Positions 1-4,930 of a stretch of 10,432 nucleotides of DNA are shown piece after piece (the first letter of the stretch is position 1; each line of letters opens with the position of its first letter). This DNA is from Candidatus Zambryskibacteria bacterium RIFCSPLOWO2_01_FULL_47_14 (GTDB lineage: Bacteria; Patescibacteria; Paceibacteria; UBA9973; Zambryskibacteraceae): positions 1 to 10,432 of the forward strand of contig MHWG01000013.1 of NCBI GenBank assembly GCA_001824005.1. The letters are read 5' to 3'. Under the pieces are notes generated by a model. That model was given only the letters and a program-made list of their open reading frames with translations, made no database searches and had not been told where the DNA came from. The translations under genes and the position numbers were made by a program.

Positions 1-52
1 CAAGCCAACCGCGCTTGCGAAGCCATTCCGTCATCGTTTGAAAGAGCTTCAT
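1..52 (-). CDS. 5' end of an unidentified gene (17 codons visible)
   Basis: The ATG occupies 52 to 50 on the minus strand and the frame runs off the window edge. The visible residues are MKLFQTMTEWLRKRGWL, too few to assign a family. An SD-like AAAGGAGGG lies 5 nt before the ATG (about 57-65), and an extended -10 promoter lies further upstream, so the start is well supported although the product is unknown. It is one of only three genes here with a recognisable SD. The start is amphipathic and basic (WLRKRGW), with no obvious signal peptide. Confidence 0.6.
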   Translation of the reverse strand, partial: MKLFQTMTEWLRKRGWL

Positions 53-94
53 TAGGCCCTCCTTTCCGTGTTTGGTTTTTAGGTTGCCTAATGC

Positions 95-123
95 ATTTTA
101 CCAGAACTACCAATAAAAATCAA
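95..123 (-). promoter_or_regulatory. Promoter for the left-edge minus-strand gene
   Basis: On the minus strand there is a -35 box TTGATT (123 to 118), a 17-bp spacer and a -10 box TAAAAT (100 to 95). The -10 is preceded by TGG, which gives an extended -10. The predicted start near 88 leaves a leader of about 36 nt containing the SD. This conventional layout contrasts with the leaderless arrangement of several other genes in the window. Confidence 0.55.
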
Positions 124-245
124 TAGAAAACAAAAACCCTTGCGAGTTCCTGTTTTAGAAAAAATTAAGATGAAAAAATTCTTTTGCCCTTCATTGATAA
201 ATGCTTTTCCTTTTCGCCAAAAAAGCCCTTTCAAATTCTAGCCGA

Positions 246-264
246 GTCCCGCCAACGGCGGGAC
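246..264. repeat. Perfect GC-rich inverted repeat, 8-bp arms
   Basis: GTCCCGCC, the 3-nt loop AAC, then GGCGGGAC. It sits in the otherwise featureless stretch 124-297 between the left-edge gene and tRNA-Ser. There is no T-tract on either side, so it is not a classic intrinsic terminator. The CCCGCC/GGCGGG core recalls the palindrome inside tsaC at 5160-5185 and suggests a dispersed palindrome family. Confidence 0.6.
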
Positions 265-297
265 GAGGCACACCCTTCAAATTTGCATTTTCTGAAC

Positions 298-382
298 TGG
301 CGGAGGGTGAGGGGCTCGAACCCCCAAGGGCTTACGCCCGCCGCATTTCAAGTGCGGTGCATTACCATTCTGCCAACCCTCC
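298..382 (-). tRNA. tRNA-Ser(TGA)
   Basis: Read on the minus strand, a 7-bp acceptor stem (GGAGGGT/ACCCTCC) closes a full cloverleaf. The anticodon loop CTTGAAA carries TGA (348-350 on the plus strand). The variable arm is long (CGGGCG TAA GCCC), as in class II serine tRNAs, and the T-loop is TTCGAGC. The discriminator is G and CCA is encoded (298-300). It starts 10 nt after the stop codon of the upstream DUF5652-type gene on the same strand, so co-transcription is likely. Confidence 0.95.
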
Positions 383-392
383 GGCATTCACT

Positions 393-629
393 TTACTGAT
401 TTTCTTCCACAAATTCTACCTTATATTTTTTTGATACGAGGAAAAGATAAATGATCTCTAAAATTCCGAGTGTATTTATGAGGAGAATGGCGAGAAACCA
501 GTACTTTTGCTTCAAGGTGGCGGCGCGCCACAGAGCAAGACCTTTCCAGATAAAGGTCCAAATGATCGCCAAAACAATCCAGAGTGGGTGGATTCCCAGA
601 ATGTTCCCTAAGATGTTAATCGACTCCAT
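393..629 (-). CDS. DUF5652-type small membrane protein
   Basis: A 78-residue hydrophobic protein with two predicted membrane segments (about residues 10-27 and 42-61) joined by a basic loop. The pattern WKGLALWRAA, then a WF pair, then NTLGILEIIYLF matches, from memory, the DUF5652 family of short membrane proteins common in Candidate Phyla Radiation genomes. Its function is unknown. An in-frame TTG at 653 would add eight residues, but it lies upstream of the -10 box, whereas ATG at 629 begins exactly where transcription should start, so 629 is chosen. No SD is present. The gene is divergent from ruvX and followed by tRNA-Ser 10 nt after its stop. Confidence 0.75.
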   Translation of the reverse strand: MESINILGNILGIHPLWIVLAIIWTFIWKGLALWRAATLKQKYWFLAILLINTLGILEIIYLFLVSKKYKVEFVEENQ

Positions 630-636
630 TCTTTTA

Positions 637-649
637 ATTATACTATAAT
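637..649. promoter_or_regulatory. Symmetric bidirectional -10 element for the DUF5652-type gene and ruvX
   Basis: The 13-bp palindrome ATTATA-C-TATAAT holds two perfect TATAAT boxes back to back: plus strand 644-649 and minus strand 642 to 637. The plus box ends 6 nt before the ruvX ATG at 656, and the minus box ends 7 nt before the opposite ATG at 629. Both RNAs would therefore start at or within a base of their start codons. The -35 regions are weak (TCGACT at 620-625 for the plus strand). Confidence 0.7.
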
Positions 650-655
650 TCAATT

Positions 656-1036
656 ATGCGTTTAATGGCAATTGATTATGGCACCAAGCGAGTGGGTATC
701 GCTTCGACCGACGATTCGGGCTCCTTTGCCCTGCCGCGCGCAGTATGGGAGAACGACGCGGACTTGATTGGGAAGATAATCAAGTTTAAGAATGAAGAAA
801 AAATTGATTTAATAGTTGTGGGAGAGTCGAGGAATTACAAAGGCGAACCTAATCCGGTTATGAATGAAGCTGAAAAATTCCGTTCGGAGCTTGAAAGTCT
901 GGAAGCGAAAACGGTTCTGCATCCAGAAGTGCTTACCACCATGGAAGCAAGACAAATCCAGGGAGAGACACTTATGACCGACGCTTCCGCCGCCGCACTG
1001 ATTTTGAAAAGTTACATAGATTCAATAAAAAGGTAG
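656..1036 (+). CDS. ruvX: RuvX/YqgF family putative pre-16S rRNA nuclease
   Basis: A 126-residue RNase H-fold protein of normal length. The family opening is MRLMAIDYGTKRVGIA, with the first acidic residue at D7. VVGES follows at 54-58, then TTMEARQ near 94-100, and the C-terminal acidic motif DASAAALIL (D109). YqgF/RuvX proteins take part in 16S rRNA 5'-end maturation and were also proposed as Holliday junction resolvases; the essential role appears to be rRNA processing. There is no SD: the perfect TATAAT at 644-649 places the transcription start on the ATG. tRNA-Arg follows 21 nt after the stop codon. Confidence 0.93.
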   Translation: MRLMAIDYGTKRVGIASTDDSGSFALPRAVWENDADLIGKIIKFKNEEKIDLIVVGESRNYKGEPNPVMNEAEKFRSELESLEAKTVLHPEVLTTMEARQIQGETLMTDASAAALILKSYIDSIKR

Positions 1037-1057
1037 AAAATGATAATATCCAAGCAC

Positions 1058-1132
1058 GTCCCCGTAGCTTAATGGATAAAGTAGGTCTCTTCTAAGGACT
1101 TGATGCAGGTTCGATTCCTGCCGGGGACACCA
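1058..1132 (+). tRNA. tRNA-Arg(TCT)
   Basis: Acceptor GTCCCCG pairs with CGGGGAC. Anticodon loop CTTCTAA carries TCT at 1091-1093, on a stem with two G-T pairs (GGTCT/GGACT). The T-arm is CAGG TTCGATT CCTG, the discriminator is A and CCA is encoded (1130-1132). A GATAAT -10-like box at 1042-1047, between ruvX and the tRNA, would give a start about 4 nt upstream. The next coding start (1139) is only 6 nt past the CCA. Confidence 0.95.
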
Positions 1133-1138
1133 AAAATT

Positions 1139-1858
1139 ATGAGTGATCACATATTCAAAGATAAGGTTGTATGGATCACGGGCGGCAAGAGGATTGGCCG
1201 GGAGGTTGCCGAAATTCTCTTGGAACAGGGAGCAAAGCTGATAATTTCCTACCGCTCGTCGAAAAAAGAGACGGAAGAATATGCAGGCAAGGCCCTGATT
1301 ATCCAATGCGATGTTACAGACAAAGGAAGTGTTGAAAAAGCGGTTGAAAAAATAAAAGAAGAATTCGGCAGGATCGACATCCTAATTTTGCTCGCATCGA
1401 TTTTCAAACCGATAAAACTCGAAGATATAAATGAAAAAGACTGGGATGGCAACTTCTCCGCGCATGTCAAAGGCACGTTCTGGCCGATTCAACATTCGTT
1501 ACCGCTCATGCCTGCCGGGTCGCATATTGTCACAGTCTCCGATCGTACGGCGCTCGGGAGAATTTACTCCGGGTATTTGCCGTATGTTGTTACGAAATCG
1601 GCCGTGGCTTCGATGACGAAAGCGCTCGCTGTCGAGCTCGGGCCGAAAGGAATTTTTATCAATTCCATTGCACCAGGGCCGGTGCTAAAGCCTGCTGATA
1701 TCAGTCTCGAAGATTGGCAAGAGATAAGAAATGAATCAATCGTAAAGTTTCCAATCACAGACGAAGAAGCGGTGAGAGAATTTGTGGCCACAGTTCTCCG
1801 CTTAGCCGAAGTCCGTTCCAGCGGCAGCGTGTATCCGCTCGATTTTGGACATTTGTAA
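1139..1858 (+). CDS. Short-chain dehydrogenase/reductase (FabG/pteridine-reductase-like)
   Basis: A 239-residue classical-length SDR. Visible features are a glycine-rich nucleotide loop ITGGKRIG (13-20), CDVTD (57-61) at the adenine pocket, a catalytic serine in TVSD (S134), the YxxxK pair YVVTK (Y149, K153) and the IAPGPV loop (177-182). The TGGKRIG loop, with a basic residue at R18, suggests NADPH preference. The usual NNAG is replaced by LLAS (84-87), and the usual helix-4 Asn appears to be His109 (AHVKGTF), so the substrate cannot be predicted. The ATG lies 6 nt after the tRNA-Arg CCA with no SD. An upstream in-frame start at 1100 falls inside the tRNA and is rejected. Confidence 0.88.
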   Translation: MSDHIFKDKVVWITGGKRIGREVAEILLEQGAKLIISYRSSKKETEEYAGKALIIQCDVTDKGSVEKAVEKIKEEFGRIDILILLASIFKPIKLEDINEKDWDGNFSAHVKGTFWPIQHSLPLMPAGSHIVTVSDRTALGRIYSGYLPYVVTKSAVASMTKALAVELGPKGIFINSIAPGPVLKPADISLEDWQEIRNESIVKFPITDEEAVREFVATVLRLAEVRSSGSVYPLDFGHL

Positions 1859-1878
1859 CTGTACAAAATATGTTTTTG

Positions 1879-1951
1879 TGGGCGGTAGAGGACTTGAACC
1901 CCTGGCATCCTCAGTGTAAATGAGGCGCTCTACCAACTGAGCTAACCGCCC
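1879..1951 (-). tRNA. tRNA-Val(TAC)
   Basis: On the minus strand, acceptor GGGCGGT pairs with ACCGCCC. The D-arm contains TAGCTCAGTTGGTAGAGC. The anticodon loop TTTACAC (TAC) sits on the perfect stem CCTCA/TGAGG, and the T-loop is TTCAAGT. The discriminator is A. It is followed by CAA rather than CCA, so this is the only tRNA of the six that needs CCA added after transcription. It lies convergent to the SDR gene and divergent from tRNA-Leu(CAG). Confidence 0.96.
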
Positions 1952-1952
1952 G

Positions 1953-1982
1953 ATGGCACGATGTTATCATATATCGTATAGT
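1953..1982 (+). promoter_or_regulatory. Putative promoter for tRNA-Leu(CAG) and rluA
   Basis: ATGGCA (1953-1958, four of six matches to the -35 consensus), an 18-bp spacer and TATAGT (1977-1982). The -10 ends 8 nt before the mature tRNA 5' end at 1991. Because rluA starts 3 nt after the tRNA, this is probably also its promoter. Confidence 0.45.
1966..1971 (-). promoter_or_regulatory. Putative -10 box for tRNA-Val
   Basis: TATGAT on the minus strand (1971 to 1966), 14 nt before the mature 5' end at 1951, predicts a short 5' leader of about 8 nt for RNase P. No convincing -35 is seen. Confidence 0.4.
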
Positions 1983-1990
1983 TTCCGCAC

Positions 1991-2077
1991 GGGCACGTGG
2001 CGGAATTGGTATACGCGCAGCGTTCAGAACGCTGTTCCCTTACGGGATTGGAGGTTCAAATCCTCTCGTGCCCACCA
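1991..2077 (+). tRNA. tRNA-Leu(CAG)
   Basis: Acceptor GGGCACG pairs with CGTGCCC. The anticodon loop TTCAGAA carries CAG on the stem CAGCG/CGCTG. A long class II variable arm (TTCCCTTACGGGAT) precedes the T-arm GGAGGTTCAAATCCTC. The discriminator is A and CCA is encoded (2075-2077). The rluA ATG begins at 2081, only 3 nt downstream. Confidence 0.96.
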
Positions 2078-2080
2078 AAT

Positions 2081-2794
2081 ATGAACATTGATATTCTTTA
2101 CGAAGACGAGGATATTGTCGCGATTAACAAGCCGGCTGGGCTTATTGTGCATCCAGACGGAAGGATGCAGGAGTCAAGTGTAACGGATTGGTTTGCCGAA
2201 AAATATCCGGAATCAAAAAATGTGGGTGAGAAAATGGGGAAGATAGATAGGCCGGGGATCGTCCATCGTCTAGATCGCGAGACTTCAGGCTGTCTTCTGC
2301 TTGCTAAGACGCAAAAAGGTTTCGAGCATCTCAAAAAACAATTTCAAAACAGGGAGATCGAGAAGACTTATCATACCTTCGTGCATGGCAATGTGAAAGA
2401 GGATAGGGGCACTATTAGTATGCCTATCGGCCGGAGCAAAAGTGATTTCAGAAAACGAATTGCGCGTCCCGCTTCCGCTAGAGGCTTCGGCGAGGCAAGG
2501 GAAGCGGTTACATATTTTGAAGTTCTTAAGCGCGATCCATACAAAGGTGTCACCTTTGTAGAGGCAAAACCCAAAACCGGCCGCACGCATCAGATTAGAG
2601 TTCATTTTCAAGCGCTCCAGAATCCAGTTGTGGGTGACAAACTTTATGCCAAGGGCAAACCGGAATTACTCGGCTTCAAGCGCCTGGCTCTCCATGCGAG
2701 AGAAGTTGCTTTTCGAGACACCAGCGGTAAGGAACACCGAGTGCTGGCCAATTACCCGGAGGATTTCCAAAAAGCTCTAGATATGTTAAATTAG
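2081..2794 (+). CDS. RluA-family 23S rRNA/tRNA pseudouridine synthase
   Basis: A 237-residue RluA-type synthase without an S4 domain. It opens with [19 protein letters not shown], carries the active-site motif HRLDRETSG (62-70; catalytic Asp65) and ends with [11 protein letters not shown] (165-175). It isomerises uridine in 23S rRNA or tRNA; the exact target cannot be read from sequence. Residues 129-140 ([12 protein letters not shown]), just before the EAVTYFEVL strand, look like an extra segment for this family and coincide with an 8-bp inverted repeat in the DNA. ATG at 2081 is chosen because the upstream in-frame start at 1997 lies inside tRNA-Leu. There is no SD. rplS starts 8 nt after the stop. 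Confidence 0.92.
   Translation: MNIDILYEDEDIVAINKPAGLIVHPDGRMQESSVTDWFAEKYPESKNVGEKMGKIDRPGIVHRLDRETSGCLLLAKTQKGFEHLKKQFQNREIEKTYHTFVHGNVKEDRGTISMPIGRSKSDFRKRIARPASARGFGEAREAVTYFEVLKRDPYKGVTFVEAKPKTGRTHQIRVHFQALQNPVVGDKLYAKGKPELLGFKRLALHAREVAFRDTSGKEHRVLANYPEDFQKALDMLN
2469..2507. repeat. Inverted repeat inside rluA, possible in-frame insertion
   Basis: CCGCTTCC (2469-2476) and GGAAGCGG (2500-2507) are perfect 8-bp arms around a 23-nt centre. The element encodes the segment [12 protein letters not shown], which RluA relatives, as I remember them, lack or have shorter. It keeps the frame. See the comparable element in tsaC. Confidence 0.45.
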
Positions 2795-2802
2795 CCCGGC
2801 AC

Positions 2803-3192
2803 ATGCAAAACATTTTTAGCCCAGTAAATATAGAAGAGCGAGCCAAACTTGATCTCCGAGCGGGAGATACGGTTAAGGTCTGGCAGAAAATTCTTGAGAA
2901 GGGCAAGACCCGTCTCCAGGCTTTTGAAGGTCTGGTGCTCGCGAGGAAGCACGGCAGGGAAGCTGGAGCCACCTTCACCGTCCGCCGAGTCGCCTCCGGG
3001 GTGGGGGTGGAGAAGATCTTCCCGCTTTATTCTCCCGTTATCGATAAAATCGAGGTGCTCAAGCGCTCTAAGGTTCGTCGTGCCAAGCTCTACCACATCC
3101 GCGAAAAAGCGGCCAAAGAAGTCTCAAGGCAAATGAGAAATCTGCGTTTGCAGAAAGAAGAAACAGCTTCTGTTGAAGCTGAATTAACCTAA
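2803..3192 (+). CDS. rplS: 50S ribosomal protein L19 (bL19)
   Basis: A 129-residue L19, slightly longer than the usual 110-120 because of an acidic C-terminal tail ([11 protein letters not shown]). Family hallmarks are visible in order: [14 protein letters not shown] near 18-31, then [36 protein letters not shown], and the basic [16 protein letters not shown]19 sits at the subunit interface of the large subunit. It follows rluA by 8 nt without an SD, so it is probably expressed as an operon with rluA and tRNA-Leu(CAG). The linkage of rplS to trmD common in other bacteria is not seen here. Confidence 0.97.
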   Translation: MQNIFSPVNIEERAKLDLRAGDTVKVWQKILEKGKTRLQAFEGLVLARKHGREAGATFTVRRVASGVGVEKIFPLYSPVIDKIEVLKRSKVRRAKLYHIREKAAKEVSRQMRNLRLQKEETASVEAELT

Positions 3193-3223
3193 GGGAACAC
3201 GAAATTTACTGTGGATAAATTGG

Positions 3224-3253
3224 TAGACGTTGTTACCTTGAGTAAGTTATAAT
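3224..3253 (+). promoter_or_regulatory. Leaderless promoter of the LAGLIDADG endonuclease gene
   Basis: TAGACG (3224-3229, four of six matches to the -35), an 18-bp spacer and a perfect TATAAT (3248-3253) that ends 6 nt before the ATG at 3260. Transcription should begin on the start codon. The element lies in the short gap after rplS, so the endonuclease has its own promoter. Confidence 0.6.
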
Positions 3254-3259
3254 TAGGTC

Positions 3260-3949
3260 ATGCTTGGGGTAAGAAGGGGACCAAAGCCGAAAGAACTTAT
3301 TAAAACTAAATGGTCTGCTAATTTAGCTTATGCAATAGGTCTATTGGCTACTGACGGTTGCATAGCTCGATATACCACGCTAGTGGATTTAACTTCTAAA
3401 GACAGAGAACAGCTTGATAATTTTAATCACTGTATTGGATTACAATTAAAAATAGGTACTAAAAGTTCTGGTTATGGCAAAGATGGACTAAGGGTGCAAA
3501 TCAAAAATCGTATTTTCTATGATTTCCTTGTATCCATCGGATTTACACCGGCCAAATCTAAAACTATCGGAGAAATAAGAATTCCTGATAAATACTTTTA
3601 CGATTTTCTACGGGGTTGTTTTGATGGAGACGGGTGTTTTTACAGTTACTGGGATCCTCGATGGAAATCAAGTTTTATGTTTTATGTATCTTTTTGTTCA
3701 GCAAGCCTAAAATTTATGAGTTGGATTCAAAGAAAGAATATGGAAAATTTGTCTATCAATGGTCACATGCACAAAGTTAAAATGAAAACCATGTATCAGC
3801 TTAAATATGCCAAAAGGGAATCACTTGTATTACTAAAAAAGATGTACCACTCTGAAGAGGTAGTTGCTTTATCTAGAAAAAGATTGAAAATGACTAAAGT
3901 TTTCGATAGTATAGGGTTGTCTGTAAAGCATATTTCTAGCTCTACTTGA
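3260..3949 (+). CDS. Free-standing LAGLIDADG homing endonuclease
   Basis: A 229-residue protein with two LAGLIDADG motifs: AIGLLATDG (25-33) and LRGCFDGDG (117-125). Their acidic residues D32 and D124 are the expected metal-binding catalytic pair, so it should act as a monomer cutting a long asymmetric DNA site. The N-terminal GVRRGPKPKE stretch is basic. The reading frame is intact. It is not inside an intron or intein that I can see: rplS upstream and tRNA-Leu(GAG) downstream both look complete. Base use is visibly more A/T-rich than in rplS or rluA, which suggests acquisition. A related role as a structural DNA-binding domain (WhiA-like) is unlikely because both acidic motifs are kept. Confidence 0.85.
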   Translation: MLGVRRGPKPKELIKTKWSANLAYAIGLLATDGCIARYTTLVDLTSKDREQLDNFNHCIGLQLKIGTKSSGYGKDGLRVQIKNRIFYDFLVSIGFTPAKSKTIGEIRIPDKYFYDFLRGCFDGDGCFYSYWDPRWKSSFMFYVSFCSASLKFMSWIQRKNMENLSINGHMHKVKMKTMYQLKYAKRESLVLLKKMYHSEEVVALSRKRLKMTKVFDSIGLSVKHISSST

Positions 3950-3958
3950 CAAATAAGC

Positions 3959-4042
3959 GCGCAGGTGGTGTAACGGTAGCCACGCAGCCTTGAGGTGGCT
4001 GTGCCGAAAGGCGTGGAGGTTCAAGTCCTCTCCTGCGCACCA
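3959..4042 (+). tRNA. tRNA-Leu(GAG)
   Basis: Acceptor GCGCAGG pairs with CCTGCGC. The anticodon loop TTGAGGT carries GAG on the stem CAGCC/GGCTG. The class II variable arm is TGCCGAAAGGCGT and the T-arm is GGAGGTTCAAGTCCTC. The discriminator is A and CCA is encoded (4040-4042). It begins 9 nt after the endonuclease stop codon. No promoter of its own is obvious, so it may be processed from the endonuclease transcript. Confidence 0.96.
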
Positions 4043-4068
4043 TTGAGGAAATTGCAAGTTTTGAAGGT

Positions 4069-4089
4069 TCGCCTCGCTTCGCTCGGCGA
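4069..4089. repeat. Intergenic inverted repeat TCGCC/GGCGA
   Basis: TCGCC (4069-4073) and GGCGA (4085-4089) flank TCGCTTCGCTC. The rest of 4043-4190 holds A/T-rich sequence with no gene that I can support. The words GACTAATTCGTATTGGAT (near 4088-4105) and GAATTGG (near 4121) recur in altered form near 4798-4810 and 4898-4908, on the other side of the repeat-protein gene. Confidence 0.4.
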
Positions 4090-4190
4090 CTAATTCGTAT
4101 TGGATTTTCGGGGCAAAAACGAATTGGCGATTTTGAATGAAGAAAAGAAAAATTTTTAATCATTGAATTCATAGGATTTAGACTATAAAA

Positions 4191-4212
4191 CAGCAGAAAT
4201 GCTGATTTTTTT
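4191..4212 (+). terminator. Intrinsic terminator downstream of tRNA-Leu(GAG)
   Basis: Stem CAGCA (4191-4195), GAAA tetraloop (4196-4199), stem TGCTG (4200-4204), one A, then seven Ts (4206-4212). This is a short but canonical intrinsic terminator. It should end transcription from the endonuclease/tRNA-Leu side and insulate the promoter that begins 8 nt later. Confidence 0.65.
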
Positions 4213-4219
4213 GTTGGGC

Positions 4220-4248
4220 TTGACAGGATATATTAAATATGCTATCCT
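4220..4248 (+). promoter_or_regulatory. Strong sigma70-type promoter for the three-repeat protein
   Basis: Perfect -35 TTGACA (4220-4225), an optimal 17-bp A/T-rich spacer and -10 TATCCT (4243-4248). The predicted start near 4255 gives a leader of about 64 nt that ends in a perfect SD. It is the closest match to consensus of any promoter in the window. Confidence 0.75.
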
Positions 4249-4305
4249 TTGGGCAGACTGATATTCGGGCTATTGTGGCCTGATTGCAGATTCGACAACC
4301 AAAAA

Positions 4306-4313
4306 GAGGAGGT
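4306..4313 (+). promoter_or_regulatory. Consensus Shine-Dalgarno site of the three-repeat protein
   Basis: GAGGAGGT ends 5 nt before the ATG at 4319, and its core AGGAGG is at 4307-4312. This fixes the start codon. It stands out because most genes here lack any SD. Confidence 0.8.
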
Positions 4314-4318
4314 TTGCC

Positions 4319-4687
4319 ATGAAGAAGTTTGCGATCTTTGCAGTCGTCGCCCTGATCGGTGTGGTGTTCTATGTTTCGCAGAGGAGCGAGAACATCAACA
4401 CCGCTAGCTACGACGCCGGCCACCTGGCATGGTGCGACAGCATCTATCACCGCAACGTCAGTTGCCCCAAGTACGGGCAGGTGACGGTTCCGCCGGAAGT
4501 ACTGGTGCGGGAAGAGGTGGAACATCTCGCATGGTGCGACAGCATCTACCACCAGAACGTCGGCTGTCCGAAGCACGGACAGGTGGAGATTCCACCAGTC
4601 GTTCTCGCGAAGCAGAAAGCTGACCACCTGGCCTGGTGCGACCGAATCGGCCATCGCAATGTCGGGTGTCCCGACTACAAACGATGA
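4319..4687 (+). CDS. Exported three-repeat Cys/His protein, unrecognised family
   Basis: A 122-residue protein I do not recognise. Residues 1-20 (MKKFAIFAVVALIGVVFYVS) form a signal peptide or membrane anchor without a lipobox. Three repeats of 34 residues follow, starting at H35, H69 and H103 (102-bp DNA period; the last stops after 20 residues). Each holds HLAWCDxIxHxNVxCP, so His and Cys fall as H-x3-C-x4-H-x4-C. The second half of that spacing equals the CCHC zinc-knuckle spacing C-x4-H-x4-C; metal binding or disulfides are inference. The linkers (GQVTVPPEVLVREEVE) are acidic and proline-containing. The DNA is more G/C-rich than its flanks. The gene has its own terminator-bounded unit with strong promoter and SD, so high, independent expression is likely. 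The 199-residue minus-strand frame covering it is a shadow. Confidence 0.85.
   Translation: MKKFAIFAVVALIGVVFYVSQRSENINTASYDAGHLAWCDSIYHRNVSCPKYGQVTVPPEVLVREEVEHLAWCDSIYHQNVGCPKHGQVEIPPVVLAKQKADHLAWCDRIGHRNVGCPDYKR
4421..4684 (+). repeat. Three tandem 102-bp coding repeats (last one partial)
   Basis: Units begin at 4421, 4523 and 4625, exactly 102 bp apart; the third is cut to 60 bp by the gene end. The DNA copies have diverged mainly at third positions while the His, Trp, Cys, Asp, Asn and Pro positions are kept. This points to old duplication under protein-level selection rather than recent slippage. Confidence 0.85.
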
Positions 4688-4698
4688 CCACAAGGACT

Positions 4699-4747
4699 GA
4701 GCAGACCCACTGCTCCCCGCTATGTCTTCGGACCTAGCGGGTTTTTT
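4699..4747 (+). terminator. Double-hairpin intrinsic terminator with UUCG tetraloop
   Basis: A first hairpin GAGCA/TGCTC (4699-4715) abuts a second with outer stem CCCGCTA (4716-4722)/TAGCGGG (4735-4741) and inner stem GTC-TTCG-GAC (4724-4733), followed by six Ts. The C(UUCG)G loop is an exceptionally stable tetraloop. It lies 11 nt after the stop of the repeat-protein gene. Read on the minus strand, the second hairpin encodes KPARSED, as does the palindrome in tsaC. Confidence 0.88.
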
Positions 4748-4785
4748 CTTTTCATTTATTTCTAAATAGTTTATCATTTGATTGT

Positions 4786-4859
4786 ATTCGCTTTGCGAAT
4801 TCTGAATTGGATGCCGCCAAAGAAAAATTGGAAATTGTTAAATCTTGCGGCGAAGCCGC
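4786..4859. repeat. Two perfect short hairpins in the gap before tsaC
   Basis: ATTCGC-TTT-GCGAAT (4786-4800) and GCGGC-GAA-GCCGC (4847-4859). Neither has a following T-tract, and no gene is supported in 4748-4930. The repeated word GAATTCTG (near 4797 and 4863) and a GGATGCCGCC word suggest remnants of dispersed intergenic repeats. Confidence 0.45.
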
Positions 4860-4930
4860 TCCGAATTCTGGGGGGCTTTCTCGGCAAAATGCGTTCGGAC
4901 TAATTCAAGAATACTGCACACTTAATTCGT

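Noticed and set aside
246..264. GC-rich hairpin as an intrinsic terminator of tRNA-Ser
   Set aside because: There is no T-tract after the stem on the minus strand, so it is kept only as an inverted repeat.
630..653. Alternative TTG start of the DUF5652-type protein at 653
   Set aside because: It lies upstream of the -10 box from which the gene would be transcribed and adds only a non-conserved tail.
1100..1138. N-terminal extension of the SDR protein (MMQVRFLPGTPKI)
   Set aside because: It translates the 3' half of tRNA-Arg; the SDR fold starts properly at 1139.
1997..2080. N-terminal extension of rluA (MAELVYAQRSERCSLTGLEVQILSCPPN)
   Set aside because: It is the translation of tRNA-Leu(CAG) itself, a known annotation artefact.
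3946..3951. Perfect TTGACA overlapping the endonuclease stop codon
   Set aside because: It is too close to the tRNA 5' end at 3959 to act as its -35, and the matching -10 position lies inside the tRNA and does not fit.
4178..4777. 199-codon minus-strand frame across the repeat-protein gene
   Set aside because: It runs antisense through a gene with signal peptide, perfect SD, promoter and terminator; its own repeats merely mirror the plus-strand repeats.
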